64,000 bases of DNA from Streptomyces sp. CBMA123 (GCF_014596465.1 NZ_MECK01000610.1:1-64000); one strand, 5' to 3'. Shown: positions 35,273 to 43,709, numbered from the stretch's first letter. Translations and numbers: made by a program. Notes: generated by a model from the sequence alone, not told the origin.

Positions 35273-38200
35273 TCAGGCCGTGAAGTAGCCGTTCAGGTCG
35301 GCAATCACGTGTGTGTCACCGCTGCCGTTGAAGAACGTCACCCGGCCGTCCACCACCGGGACGACGACCAGGCCGGCCGTGGTCTGTCCGGCGACGAAGG
35401 TGAGGTTCGCCGTGTCCGGGCGGGCGGTGCCGTGCGGGTGGACGGTCAGCTGACTGTCCGCCGTCGGCTCGGTGACCGTGACGTTCAGGACCACGGCGGT
35501 CACGCCGGCGGCCGGCACGCCCTCGAGCGCGGTCACCGGCACACTGACTGTTCCTCCGGTGCCCACCGTTCCGGCCCGGGCGCCGATGCCGCTGCGGGTG
35601 TCCAGCAGCCGGACCGGAGTGGTCGGCGAGAAGGTCGATCCGGAGTCACCGTAGTAGCCGGTGACGTCGGCGAGCAGGTCGACCGTGCCGGAGGCGTTGC
35701 GCAGGTCGACCTTGCCGTTCACCACCGGCACCGTCACCAGGTTGGCGACGGTGCGCCCGGTGTCGAAGTTGAGGTTGGACACGTCCGGCAGCGGCTCGCC
35801 GTCGGGGTAGACCGTGACGTGCCCGGGCTCAGCCGGGTCGACGGCCGTGACGTTCATGACGACCGCCGTGACCCCGGACGCCGGAACGCCCTTGACCCCG
35901 GCCACCTGCAGACTGACCACACCACCGGGGCCGACCCTCTGCGCGGGGGCACCCGTGCCGTCCCGAGTGTCCAGGAAACGGGCCGGGTCGATCGACGTCA
36001 GCAGGGATCCGGTGGCCCCGTCGGTGTAGTAGCCGGTGACGTCGGCGAGCAGGTCGACCGTGCCGGAGGCGTTGCGCAGGTCGACCTTGCCGTTCACCAC
36101 CGGCACCGTCACCAGGTTGGCGACGGTGCGCCCGGTGTCGAAGTTGAGGTTGGACACGTCCGGCAGCGGCTCGCCGTCGGGGTAGACCGTGACGTGCCCG
36201 GGCTCAGCCGGGTCGACGGCCGTGACGTTCATGACGACCGCCGTGACCCCGGACGCCGGAACGCCCTTGACCCCGGCCACCTGCAGACTGACCACACCAC
36301 CGGGGCCGACCCTCTGCGCGGGGGCACCCGTGCCGTCCCGGGTGTCCAGGAAACGGGCCGGGTCGATCGGGAGGAAGCGGCTCTTGGCCGGGGTGGTGGC
36401 GGCGGTGACGGTGAAGGCGTCGGGGAGCGAGACCCCGTAGACGCCGTCCAGTGCGATGCCGTAGCTGCCCGGCGCCAGTCCGTTGGTGTCGAGCAGCACG
36501 TCGAGCGCGGTGCCGCCGGCGTTCACCGAGAGTGTGGACATCAGCGGCCGGCTGGCGGCTCCGTTGCCGACCAGTTTGGCCTTGCTGCCCAGGTTGAGCC
36601 CCGTGCCCTTGATCACGGCCTGGACCCTCGTCCCGGCGGCGCCGGTGGACGGGCTGACCGAGGTCAGTGCCGTCTGCGGCCGCGGCACCGGACAGGCGGA
36701 GTCGCAGACGCCCTGCATGCTGTATTCGACCGGCGTGCCGGCCGTGGCGCTGGTGAGGAGCAGCACGGCCTGCTCGGCCTGTGAGTCGGACAGACACCGG
36801 CCCCCGAAGGACCCGTAGTTGGAGGTGCACTGGTATCCGTAGTCGCCGGTCCACCGGGAGTCCCGGACCAGGCGCAGCCGCGGGATGTCGTTCGGCCCGG
36901 CGGCGCTGCTGGTGCCGACAACGTTGAAGGACTGGTTGGCCTTCATGTCGATCACCGCGCAGTAGGCGGCGGAGTCGTCGGCGAGCACTCCGCTGCGCTG
37001 CGGGAAGCCCTCGACGGCGATCGGGTTCGCGGTGCATTCGGGCGCCCAGCCCGCGGCGGTGCGCACCTTCCATGTGTCCACGATGGTGTGGATCGGGTTG
37101 CCCTTGTATCCGGAGGCGAGCACGACCACGGTGTACGACTTCGCGCCGGTGAGCTGGCAGGCGGCGCCGATCTGGGTGCAGAGCGGCTTGCCCTGGGCGT
37201 CGACCACGCTGAGCAGCGCGTTCGTACCGTTCGGGCCGTCCGAGGTCCGGACGGCGAGCATGAACTTGTCACTGGTCTCGGCGGTGACCCGGACGCAGCG
37301 GGCGTCGAGCGCGGAGGTCAGGTCGAAGGAGACGCCGGGGCCGCCGACGTTGGTGGAGGCCGGGGTCAGGCAGTTCGCGCCCGGCGAGATGTCGTGCCGG
37401 ACGAGCTTGTACCCGTCCGCCCCGCCCCAGCCGTCCAGCAGCGCGGTGTACGGCGTGCCGGCGGCCAGCTGGCAGGTCTTGGCCGAGTTCCCGTACGAGA
37501 CGCCCGTGCAGACCGGGGTTCCGGCCGCGTCGACCACCGTGACGTCGGCGTTGAGCTGGTTCTTGGTGTTGGTGTAGTCGACCAGTTCGACGGTGGAGTG
37601 CTGGTCCGCGGGCAGACTCAGGCAGGCCTGCGGTGCGGCGGCGGTCAGCGGGACCTCGACGCCCCAGGTGCCGTCGAAGCCGCTCTGCGGCCAGGCGGTG
37701 CAGCCGGCGGTCTCCTCGGTGCGGTGGAGCACCAGCCCGTAGGCCTTGGACGGCGTTCCGGTCAGGACCGCGCGGAACGGGGCGGTGCCGGTCAGCTTGC
37801 AGACGGTGGCCCGGCTGCCGCTGGTCTCGCACTGCTTGGCGCCCGTGGCGTCGAGGAGCTGGGCCGCGACCGGCGCGCCGTCGGCGGGCGTCCGGTTGAG
37901 CAGGTAGACGCCCTTGCCGGAAGCGGTCGGCAGGGACAGGCAGAGCTGCTGGCCCGGCCCGCCGAAGGTGCCGGTGGCCGGACCGGTCGCCAGGCCGGTG
38001 TCGCCGGTCGCGACGCAGCCCCGGGTCTCCTTGGCCGAGTGGAAGGCCATGCCGAAGGCGCCGGCCGGGGCGGTGTACGCGTCGACGGCCCAGGTGTAGT
38101 CACCCGGGGTCAGGTCGCAGGCGCCCTGCGGGCAGAGTCCTCCCTGCGGGGTCCCGTCGGCCGCGAACAGCTTGCCGGGGACGGAACCGTCGTTCTTGAC

Positions 38201-39301
38201 CGGGCCGAAGCTGTACCGCGCGGAGTCCGTGACGCGAAGCGTCCGGCAGTGTGCGGTGGAGGCCAGGTCCGGGGAGTCGCCGAAGGCCTGGGGTTCGACC
38301 AGGGTGCAGCCCTCCGGATGGGAGAGCCGCGCCGCAGAGACGTTGTACGCCTGGGCCGTGCCGTTGTAGCGCTGGATGGTGATCCGGAACGGCGCGGAGC
38401 CGGTGAGCCGGCAGTCCGGGTAGGTCCACTTGTCGCAGACCTGGACGCCGGTGGCGTCGTAGACGACGGGGGTGACACCGGGCTGGGTGGCATCGGTGCG
38501 AAGCACGTCGCCGGCGGCGAGGTCCTTCACCTGATAGCAGTCGCCGGCCGCGCCGAGTGCCAGGGAGCCGCTAAAGACGGTCGGGGCGCCCAGGGCGAGG
38601 TCGGCGGCGTTCACCGTCCGGCAGTCCGTGGTGGACTGCAGCGGCAGGTAGGAGAGCGCGAGGCCGGTCGCCGAACTGGTGACGGTTCGGACCTTCAGCG
38701 TGTACGTGCCCGCCTGAGTGGTGGCGCACCGCAGGGCCTGACTGCTGCCCCAGCTCGGACCGACCGGATCGTCGCAGGTCACGGTGGTGCCGTCCGGCGC
38801 GACGACGGTCGGGACGATCGATCCCTGGGTGGCGACGATCTGCGCGAGCAGCAGGTCCTTCTGCTGCGGCAGGGCGAGGCTGAAGACCGCAGTCGCGCTC
38901 TGCTCGAGGGTGCAGCTCGCGACCGTGCCGGGCTGCAGCGCCGTCGGACACGGGCCGCTCGGGTCGGCCTGCTTGAGTTCGCGGGCGGCGGCCGATGGGC
39001 CCGCCTCTCGGCCTTGGCCGGCCTTGTGGTCCGGCGTGGCGGTCGTGATGCCCGCGGTCGGGCTCGGGCTCGCCTGCGGCGTGGCGGTTGTGCTGCTCGG
39101 CATCGGGCTCGGGCTCGTAGTCGGGCTCGGGCTCACCTGTGGCGCGGCGGCTGCCGTGGGCGCTGCCCCAGCGGCCTGGGCCGGCGCCGACTGGCCCGCC
39201 ATCGAGGCCAGGACGGCCAACAGCAGCGCTCCGGAGGCGGCTGCTCGGCCGCCTCGACCTCGTTTCCGTCGTACTCTTCTGCCGATCGGCAGCACGTTCA
39301 T
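35273..39301 (-). CDS. Secreted multi-repeat protein with TIG domain and three LDTR-type repeats
   Basis: A protein of 1342 residues from the ATG at 39301 (purine-rich GGGGGGAA upstream). A signal peptide, ASGALLLAVLASMAGQSAPA, is followed by a Ser/Thr/Pro linker (about 45-100). Then come many beta-rich ~85-residue units with paired cysteines (for example QLCLSLPTASGKGVYLLNR), resembling pre-peptidase C-terminal-like repeats. One IPT/TIG domain follows (TSVSPSTGAAGTRVQAVIKG). Last are three ~125-residue repeats starting PARFLDTRDGTGAPAQRVG and ending ADVTGYY, a unit common in actinobacterial exoproteins. No catalytic domain is seen, so adhesion or surface assembly is the likely role. Two of the last repeats are almost identical in DNA. 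Confidence 0.75.
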   Translation of the reverse strand: MNVLPIGRRVRRKRGRGGRAAASGALLLAVLASMAGQSAPAQAAGAAPTAAAAPQVSPSPTTSPSPMPSSTTATPQASPSPTAGITTATPDHKAGQGREAGPSAAARELKQADPSGPCPTALQPGTVASCTLEQSATAVFSLALPQQKDLLLAQIVATQGSIVPTVVAPDGTTVTCDDPVGPSWGSSQALRCATTQAGTYTLKVRTVTSSATGLALSYLPLQSTTDCRTVNAADLALGAPTVFSGSLALGAAGDCYQVKDLAAGDVLRTDATQPGVTPVVYDATGVQVCDKWTYPDCRLTGSAPFRITIQRYNGTAQAYNVSAARLSHPEGCTLVEPQAFGDSPDLASTAHCRTLRVTDSARYSFGPVKNDGSVPGKLFAADGTPQGGLCPQGACDLTPGDYTWAVDAYTAPAGAFGMAFHSAKETRGCVATGDTGLATGPATGTFGGPGQQLCLSLPTASGKGVYLLNRTPADGAPVAAQLLDATGAKQCETSGSRATVCKLTGTAPFRAVLTGTPSKAYGLVLHRTEETAGCTAWPQSGFDGTWGVEVPLTAAAPQACLSLPADQHSTVELVDYTNTKNQLNADVTVVDAAGTPVCTGVSYGNSAKTCQLAAGTPYTALLDGWGGADGYKLVRHDISPGANCLTPASTNVGGPGVSFDLTSALDARCVRVTAETSDKFMLAVRTSDGPNGTNALLSVVDAQGKPLCTQIGAACQLTGAKSYTVVVLASGYKGNPIHTIVDTWKVRTAAGWAPECTANPIAVEGFPQRSGVLADDSAAYCAVIDMKANQSFNVVGTSSAAGPNDIPRLRLVRDSRWTGDYGYQCTSNYGSFGGRCLSDSQAEQAVLLLTSATAGTPVEYSMQGVCDSACPVPRPQTALTSVSPSTGAAGTRVQAVIKGTGLNLGSKAKLVGNGAASRPLMSTLSVNAGGTALDVLLDTNGLAPGSYGIALDGVYGVSLPDAFTVTAATTPAKSRFLPIDPARFLDTRDGTGAPAQRVGPGGVVSLQVAGVKGVPASGVTAVVMNVTAVDPAEPGHVTVYPDGEPLPDVSNLNFDTGRTVANLVTVPVVNGKVDLRNASGTVDLLADVTGYYTDGATGSLLTSIDPARFLDTRDGTGAPAQRVGPGGVVSLQVAGVKGVPASGVTAVVMNVTAVDPAEPGHVTVYPDGEPLPDVSNLNFDTGRTVANLVTVPVVNGKVDLRNASGTVDLLADVTGYYGDSGSTFSPTTPVRLLDTRSGIGARAGTVGTGGTVSVPVTALEGVPAAGVTAVVLNVTVTEPTADSQLTVHPHGTARPDTANLTFVAGQTTAGLVVVPVVDGRVTFFNGSGDTHVIADLNGYFTA
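35651..36370. repeat. Tandem 375-bp near-identical duplication inside the secreted repeat gene
   Basis: The stretch 35651 to about 35995 recurs at 36026 to about 36370, offset 375 nt, which keeps the frame (125 residues). By eye only one difference was found over about 340 bp (cccgagtgtcc against cccgggtgtcc). The third LDTR-type repeat is much more diverged. Confidence 0.85.
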
Positions 39302-39573
39302 CTGTTCCCCCCAGATTGGGCAGGTAATGCTCACGAAAAGATCACACATGTGATCGAGCTGGCGGAGTCTAACGAGGTGCGTACACGTCACGCCACAGAG
39401 ATTCGGACACTCACGAGCCCTTGCCCTAGCATGTTCTGACGCCACACCAGGGATCTGGCCGGAGAGCGTGAACTGGACCGCCGCCCACCCGGACCGTCAC
39501 AGTGGCAGCCGCGAGGCACGGCAACGCGCCAACTGCACAGCTACTGGCTGTGACCGCCCGGCTCGAGGGCAGC

Positions 39574-39690
39574 GTGACACCATGGAGCAAGCTCCTTTAC
39601 ACCACAACAGCTCACCGAGCCCGCCCTCCTGCCAGCCGTCCGGCATGGCCAAGAAACAGCAAAGGCCAAGCCGTACCGCAGGTCAGAAAG
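39574..39690 (+). promoter_or_regulatory. CRISPR leader, copy 2
   Basis: Aligns over its whole length with copy 3 (42359): ATGGAGCA-GCTCCTTT, ACACCACAACAGC, CAAGAAACAGCAAAGGCC and CCGCAGGTCAGAAAG directly before the repeat. Only scattered substitutions separate the two copies, so they derive from one source. Confidence 0.8.
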
Positions 39691-39719
39691 CTCCTCCCCG
39701 CGCCAGCGGGGGTCAGCCG
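39691..39719 (+). CRISPR. Single CRISPR repeat behind leader 2
   Basis: A 29-nt unit, CTCCTCCCCGCGCCAGCGGG then GGTCAGCCG, very close to classic type I-E repeats. At the expected next position (39752) only a weak, heavily changed C-rich match is seen, so the array behind this leader is reduced to one good repeat. Confidence 0.75.
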
Positions 39720-39794
39720 GTGCCTGGACCACCCAAGTCGGAGGAGTACGCCCCCTCCCCCATCCTGGCCGGAGAGGTCCCGCCCCACTGGCGT

Positions 39795-39876
39795 CAGAGC
39801 ACGAGGGAGCGCTGAAGGACGATCGGTTCCGGGTGGCCTCGGAGATGGACGTCGGCTTCGACCGTGAAGTTCCCCC
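39795..39876 (-). pseudogene. Second pYEATS C-terminal fragment
   Basis: One minus-strand frame reads PDWGNFTVEADVHLRGHPEP and IVLQRSLVL then stop. It lines up with WGTFTVTADVRLRG and LQRILY of the broken pYEATS domain at 28.4 kb, and DNA similarity is visible over about 75 bp. Its 5' side is cut at about 39877, where CRISPR leader-end DNA begins. It is a fragment, not a gene. Confidence 0.6.
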
Positions 39877-39947
39877 AGTCTGGACTGGAAAGCCCAAGCT
39901 TCGCCGCAGGTCGGAAAGCTCATCCCCGCGCCAACGGGGCGGCCGCC
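39877..39947 (+). CRISPR. Leader end plus one CRISPR repeat (copy 4)
   Basis: AAAGCCCAAGCTTC and CGCCGCAGGTCGGAAAG (to 39918) match the last ~35 nt of leaders 2 and 3. They are followed by the repeat-like unit at 39919-39947, CTCATCCCCGCGCCAACGGG. The 5' two-thirds of the leader is replaced by the pYEATS fragment. No second repeat follows. Confidence 0.65.
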
Positions 39948-40123
39948 GACGCCCACCGTCAACCTCACCGCAGTCGCGGGAATCCAACCAGGCGGCCACA
40001 GCAGCCGATCCTCAACCTTGCTCTCTGACGCGTACGTATCGCGCCGTAGCCTGGTCCGCTCCCGACCACAGGGCCCACGCTTCTCCTGCCGCGCTGTCGG
40101 ATGTATGGGCGACGATCTGCGTC

Positions 40124-40225
40124 ATGACGGTGACCGCTGCTGACTACCTGTGGTTCGAGGAGAGATTCCCCGACCTGGCCGAGGCCTACTGCTTCACGCT
40201 GGTGAAGAACCTCGCGCCCTCCGAG
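40124..40225 (+). pseudogene. DUF6461-like N-terminal fragment
   Basis: The frame from the ATG at 40124 reads MTVTAADYLWFEERFPDLAE and AYCFTLVKNLAPSELKAI. This resembles the start of the DUF6461 family of actinomycetes (D-Y-x-W-F-x-E-R-F-P-D-L-A-E-A-Y-C). After about 34 residues the reading turns into unrelated sequence, so only the N-terminus survives. Family recognition is by memory of the motif. Confidence 0.5.
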
Positions 40226-40626
40226 TTGAAGGCGATTACTTTCTGCCGGTCCTGCTGCTGCCTGGCTCTGTCCTGGGCGAGGCGGCGGGACGTGGTGCCC
40301 GTTTCTTCAACGTCGGGAGGAGCAGTCCGGGCGGGCCGGTTGTCACGGCGCTGGTCAGGACGGATGGCGAGCATGGGGAGCATCCTGCCAAGCCCCTCTG
40401 ACAGCGGATCGCACGCCCCGGCTCGCAGGGCGCTCCCGACGCGACACCGTGACCGCCGATGGCCTGCCTGGCCGGTCCCAGGCCGGGCGGAGCGGCAGGG
40501 TGACGCCTGGTCCGGCGGGTCGTCGTCTCTCGGCGTCGCCCTGGCAGCGGGCACGATTGCCCGAACGGCGGGGCGGCTGTGGTCGGGGAAGGGCCGGGCG
40601 TCGAGGCTTCACGGGCGGACGAGGTG

Positions 40627-41484
40627 TCACGGGGTGGTGCGGACCGGGAAGCCGGTGGGGCGTCCCTGGGCCTTCAGCCAGCCGAGCACCTGACCGAGGG
40701 CGTCCACGGTCTGCTGGCGGTCGCCGCCGCCGTCGTGGAACAGGACGGTCGGGCCGTTGGAGAGCTCCTTCTTGACCGTCTCGACGATGGCGGCCGTGCC
40801 GGGCTTCTCGAAGTCCTTGGAGTCGACGTTCCAGCCGAGCGGACGCATCCCGTTCGCGGCGGCGATCCGCCGGCTGTCCGGGGTGAACGAGCCGCCGGGC
40901 GCCCGGTAGTACTGCACGACGCCGGGACTGCCCGCCGCCTCCTCGATCATCTTCTTGGCGTCCAGGATCTCCTTCTCCTGGTAGGCGACGGGCTTCTTGT
41001 CCATGGTGGTGTCGTGGTCCACGGTGTGGTCGCAGAGCCGGTGCCCGGCGGCCACGACCTGCTTGACCAGGTCGGGGTGGGCCTTGGCCTGCGGCCCGAT
41101 CATGCAGAACGTCGCCTTCACTCCGTACCGCTTGAGCACGTCCAGGACCTTCGGCGTCCAGACCGGGTCGGGGCCGTCGTCGATGGTGATGTTGACGGCG
41201 TTGCCACCGGCCTCGGAGGCGTGGGCTATGCCCTCCGGCACACCCCCCTGCTGTGCGGCGCCGCCGCCAGTGGCCGGGGCGCCACCGTCCTGGGCGCCGC
41301 CGTCCTGGGCGCCGTGGCCGTCGGCGGTCCCGTCCTGGCCGTGCGTGACGTTCCGGTCGGCGGTGGGGGTCGACCCGGTGACCGTCGGAACGACCCAGGC
41401 GCTCGCCGCCACGACGACGACCGCCACGGCGAGAGCCGCCCGCGAGCGGTTGCCCAGGTTCCCCATACGCGCCTTGAAATCCAT
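40627..41484 (-). CDS. Polysaccharide deacetylase (NodB-type), membrane-anchored or secreted
   Basis: A protein of 285 residues from the ATG at 41484, with GGAGGAG 9 nt upstream. An N-terminal hydrophobic helix, ALAVAVVVVAASAWVVPTV, anchors or exports it. A Gly/Ala/Gln-rich linker (about 45-85) follows. The NodB domain has ITIDDGPDP (catalytic Asp and metal Asp, near 100), HTVDHD (metal His pair, near 155), YYRAPGGSFTP and VLFHDGGGDR. Such enzymes remove N- or O-acetyl groups from chitin-like polymers, peptidoglycan or other cell-surface glycans outside the membrane. The gene stands alone between CRISPR copies 4 and 3. Confidence 0.88.
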   Translation of the reverse strand: MDFKARMGNLGNRSRAALAVAVVVVAASAWVVPTVTGSTPTADRNVTHGQDGTADGHGAQDGGAQDGGAPATGGGAAQQGGVPEGIAHASEAGGNAVNITIDDGPDPVWTPKVLDVLKRYGVKATFCMIGPQAKAHPDLVKQVVAAGHRLCDHTVDHDTTMDKKPVAYQEKEILDAKKMIEEAAGSPGVVQYYRAPGGSFTPDSRRIAAANGMRPLGWNVDSKDFEKPGTAAIVETVKKELSNGPTVLFHDGGGDRQQTVDALGQVLGWLKAQGRPTGFPVRTTP

Positions 41485-41769
41485 CAACGACCACTCCTCC
41501 GACCGCACCTGCCTGATTCCGTGGTCCACGACGTCAACCGCATCGGACGGGTTCCTCCCTCGGACGCCCGTAGCAGGACGGTGACAACGTGATGTTTTGA
41601 TCTCAGGCCGGCGATCGCGTCCTGCGCCGTTGGCCGGGGCATCTCCGGTTCCTGCGGAGGATCTCTCCAACGACGCAGGTCCGGTCGCGGCCCCGGAGAG
41701 GGCTGGCCTGGTGGTGCGGTCAGCTCCCGTGGCCACCGCCCAGGAGTGGCGCGGAGCCGCTGGAGCCCG

Positions 41770-42270
41770 CCCAGGCCTCCTGGGCCGGTACTCGCCTGGA
41801 GACCCGAGCGCACATCCAGGGCATCTACATCCTCGACCAGGACGACAGCGACACCCTCCAGGCCTATCTCGCCCTCGAAGCCTCCTCTGCCGTCACACCC
41901 CCCCCCAGACCCCCAGGCCGACGCCAACGCCGCCACCGCCACCGCCTACGACGGCGAACTCGAACGCACCGCGACGAGCGCCCGCCGGGGAGAACAAGCC
42001 GCCCTGAAGCGCCACCTCCTCCCCGGTCCCACGGAGGAGTGCGCCCTCTGCGGCCGCACCCTGCCGGCCGGCTTCCTGATAGCCGCCCACATCACGAAGC
42101 GCGCCATCTGCACCGACGACGAGAAACGCGACTTCGCGACCATCGCCATGGTCGCCTGCAGCCTCGGCTGCGACAGCCTCTACGAACGCGGCTACATCAC
42201 CGTCACCGACACCGGCCACATCAGCCCCTGGCACCGCACCCGCACCTTCAAACCGGACCCGCCGGCGTAG
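41770..42270 (+). pseudogene. HNH-endonuclease-type gene split by a 9-C tract
   Basis: Protein-like sequence runs in one frame as WAGTRLETRAHIQGIYILDQ and DDSDTLQAYLALEASSAV up to the C tract at 41898-41906. It then continues in another frame with AYDGELERTATSARRGEQAA, ECALCGRTLPAGFLIAAHIT and VACSLGCDSLYERGYIT. The CxxC...AAHI...C-x3-C order is that of HNH endonucleases such as those in restriction systems. The 5' end is not clear. The homopolymer could reflect slippage, phase variation or a sequencing error. If the frame is restored, the DNA-cutting domain is intact. Confidence 0.6.
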
Positions 42271-42358
42271 AAGCGGCCAGTCGCGGTTGGCGCCGCCCCT
42301 TGGTCATACGTCTCGTCAAGAGAGCCGATCTCCGCCCGCAACCCACATCGGCGAACGG

Positions 42359-42477
42359 CATGGCACGATGGAGCGCGCTCCTTGACACCACAACAGCCCG
42401 CCAAGCCTGCCCTCTTGCCAGCTACGCGGCAGGGCCAAGAAACAGCAAAGGCCGCGCTACGCCGCAGGTCGGAAAGC
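42359..42477 (+). promoter_or_regulatory. CRISPR leader, copy 3
   Basis: The cleanest copy: GCATGGCACGATGG at 42358, CTCCTTGACACCACAACAGC, GCCAAGAAACAGCAAAGGCC and CCGCAGGTCGGAAAG just before the repeat. It aligns end to end with copy 2 and more loosely with copy 1. Confidence 0.8.
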
Positions 42478-42567
42478 CTCCTCCCCACACCTGCGGGGGT
42501 CAGCCGTTCGGCGTACCGGATCCGGGTGTTCGGCCAGACTCCACTCCGCACCTGCCGCTCGACGGCG
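42478..42567 (+). CRISPR. CRISPR mini-array behind leader 3
   Basis: One good repeat at 42478-42506 (CTCCTCCCCACACCTGCGGG then GGTCAGCCG) is followed by a 32-nt spacer. At exactly +61 (42539) a degenerate repeat begins (CTCCACTCCGCACCTGC). Terminal-repeat degeneracy is usual in CRISPR arrays. The 3' end of the minus-strand small gene at 42500 lies inside this array. Confidence 0.75.
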
Positions 42568-42799
42568 GCGGGTTGGCCGGGTCGGGCGGGGTCGGCGGCG
42601 CGCCGCCGACCCCGTTGTTGTCGTCGCCACCCGGACCCTTCTGGGGCGTCATGGTCTCCTCCTCGTTCTCCGAGTCTGCCGGGATCTGGCCCGGCTGGGG
42701 CAGAGTGGGGTGCTTCGGCACCCGAGTGGGGCCTCGCAGGTCGCGGCCGCGCTGGTCGCGCCACCGGCCCCGGGCGCCCGGGGGGATCGTGCCGCTCAT
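42500..42799 (-). CDS. Small Pro/Gly-rich hypothetical protein with two possible starts
   Basis: A protein of 99 residues from the ATG at 42799, preceded by GAGGAGGACACC. An in-frame ATG at 42652, preceded by the very similar GAGGAGGAGACC, would give 50 residues beginning MTPQKGPGGDDNNGVGGAPP. The chain is charged and disordered: MSGTIPPGARGRWRDQRGRD, then TLPQPGQIPADSENEEE. The last ~20 residues are coded by CRISPR repeat and spacer DNA, so the original C-terminus is probably lost. Function unknown. It lies back-to-back with the NUDIX gene at 43049. Confidence 0.4.
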   Translation of the reverse strand: MSGTIPPGARGRWRDQRGRDLRGPTRVPKHPTLPQPGQIPADSENEEETMTPQKGPGGDDNNGVGGAPPTPPDPANPPPSSGRCGVESGRTPGSGTPNG

Positions 42800-43048
42800 G
42801 GTGTCCTCCTCGTGCTGATGGGGGTCACCATCGTGACGCGCGTGGCCCCTCCGACGCGAAGCTTCACTCCAGGTCCATCTCGTTGGCGGCGTGCCCGTCT
42901 CCGGAGTCGGCGGGCGGGGAGCTCGCACCAACCCCGCGCTGGGCCCTCGACCACCACGACGAGGAGATCATCGGCTACGCCCGCACCGTACCGGCGCAGC
43001 TGCGCCACCCCGCACCGACCGCCCGAACAACCTTCCTGGAGGTAGCAC

Positions 43049-43543
43049 GTGGAAAGCCTTCGCCAGGTCGTGGCCGTGATCGCCCACGACCGAGACCGGG
43101 GCGTGGTCGCGACCGTCCACTACGCCGCGACCAGGTGGAGCACGACACCGGTGTGGACGATCCCCGGCGGCAAGGTCGAGGTCGGTGAGCTCCTGGACGA
43201 AGCCGCCGCCCGCGAACTCCGGGAGGAGACCGGGCTGATCGTCGCCCCGGAGCACCTGCGGCTCGTCCACACGGTCCAGGTCCGGGCCAGCTGGGACGGC
43301 ACGGGCCCGTTCCTCCTGTCCGTGTTCCTCGCCACCGCCTGGCACGGCGGACTGACGAACACCGAGCCGGACAAGCACCTGGACGTCATCTGGTCCCCAG
43401 CCGATGCACTGCCGCTGCCGATGTTCCCGCCCTCCCACGCCGCCCTCACCCACTACTTCTCCGGCGGACGGGGCTTCTCCGCCCACGGCTGGAACGACGA
43501 ACCCTTCGACCCCCACACCTTGGTGCGTGCGCGGGGATGCTGA
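43049..43543 (+). CDS. NUDIX hydrolase
   Basis: A protein of 164 residues from the GTG at 43049 with GGAGG 6 nt upstream. The Nudix box is complete: GGKVEVGELLDEAAARELRE followed by ETGL (about residues 40-63). The rest has the expected alpha/beta layout, with VHTVQVRASWDGTGPFLLSV. The family hydrolyses nucleoside diphosphates linked to another moiety, including damaged nucleotides and NDP-sugars; the substrate cannot be told here. It is monocistronic, between CRISPR copy 3 and the secreted lectin-type gene. Confidence 0.87.
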   Translation: MESLRQVVAVIAHDRDRGVVATVHYAATRWSTTPVWTIPGGKVEVGELLDEAAARELREETGLIVAPEHLRLVHTVQVRASWDGTGPFLLSVFLATAWHGGLTNTEPDKHLDVIWSPADALPLPMFPPSHAALTHYFSGGRGFSAHGWNDEPFDPHTLVRARGC

Positions 43544-43709
43544 TCTGACCTCACCCTCAGAGCCGGGCAGCATGGCACGATGGGAAGCTTGATCGTGTGC
43601 GCTGTGGGTGTGCTCAGCGACCGGGAAGACCCCGGTCCGGTACCGGCGGTGGGCGTGCCGATGGCCGGGGAACAGCACGGCCGGGTCCTATGACAGAGGA
43701 GACGAGAAG

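Noticed and set aside
37088-39439. 783-codon plus-strand open frame opposite the secreted repeat protein
   Set aside because: The minus strand has a signal peptide and recognisable repeats; the plus reading has none.
39752-39780. Second CRISPR repeat behind leader 2
   Set aside because: Only a C-rich resemblance at the right 61-nt step; too weak to call.
40226-40401. Continuation of the DUF6461-like fragment in another frame
   Set aside because: The downstream frames are open but show no residues I recognise from the family.
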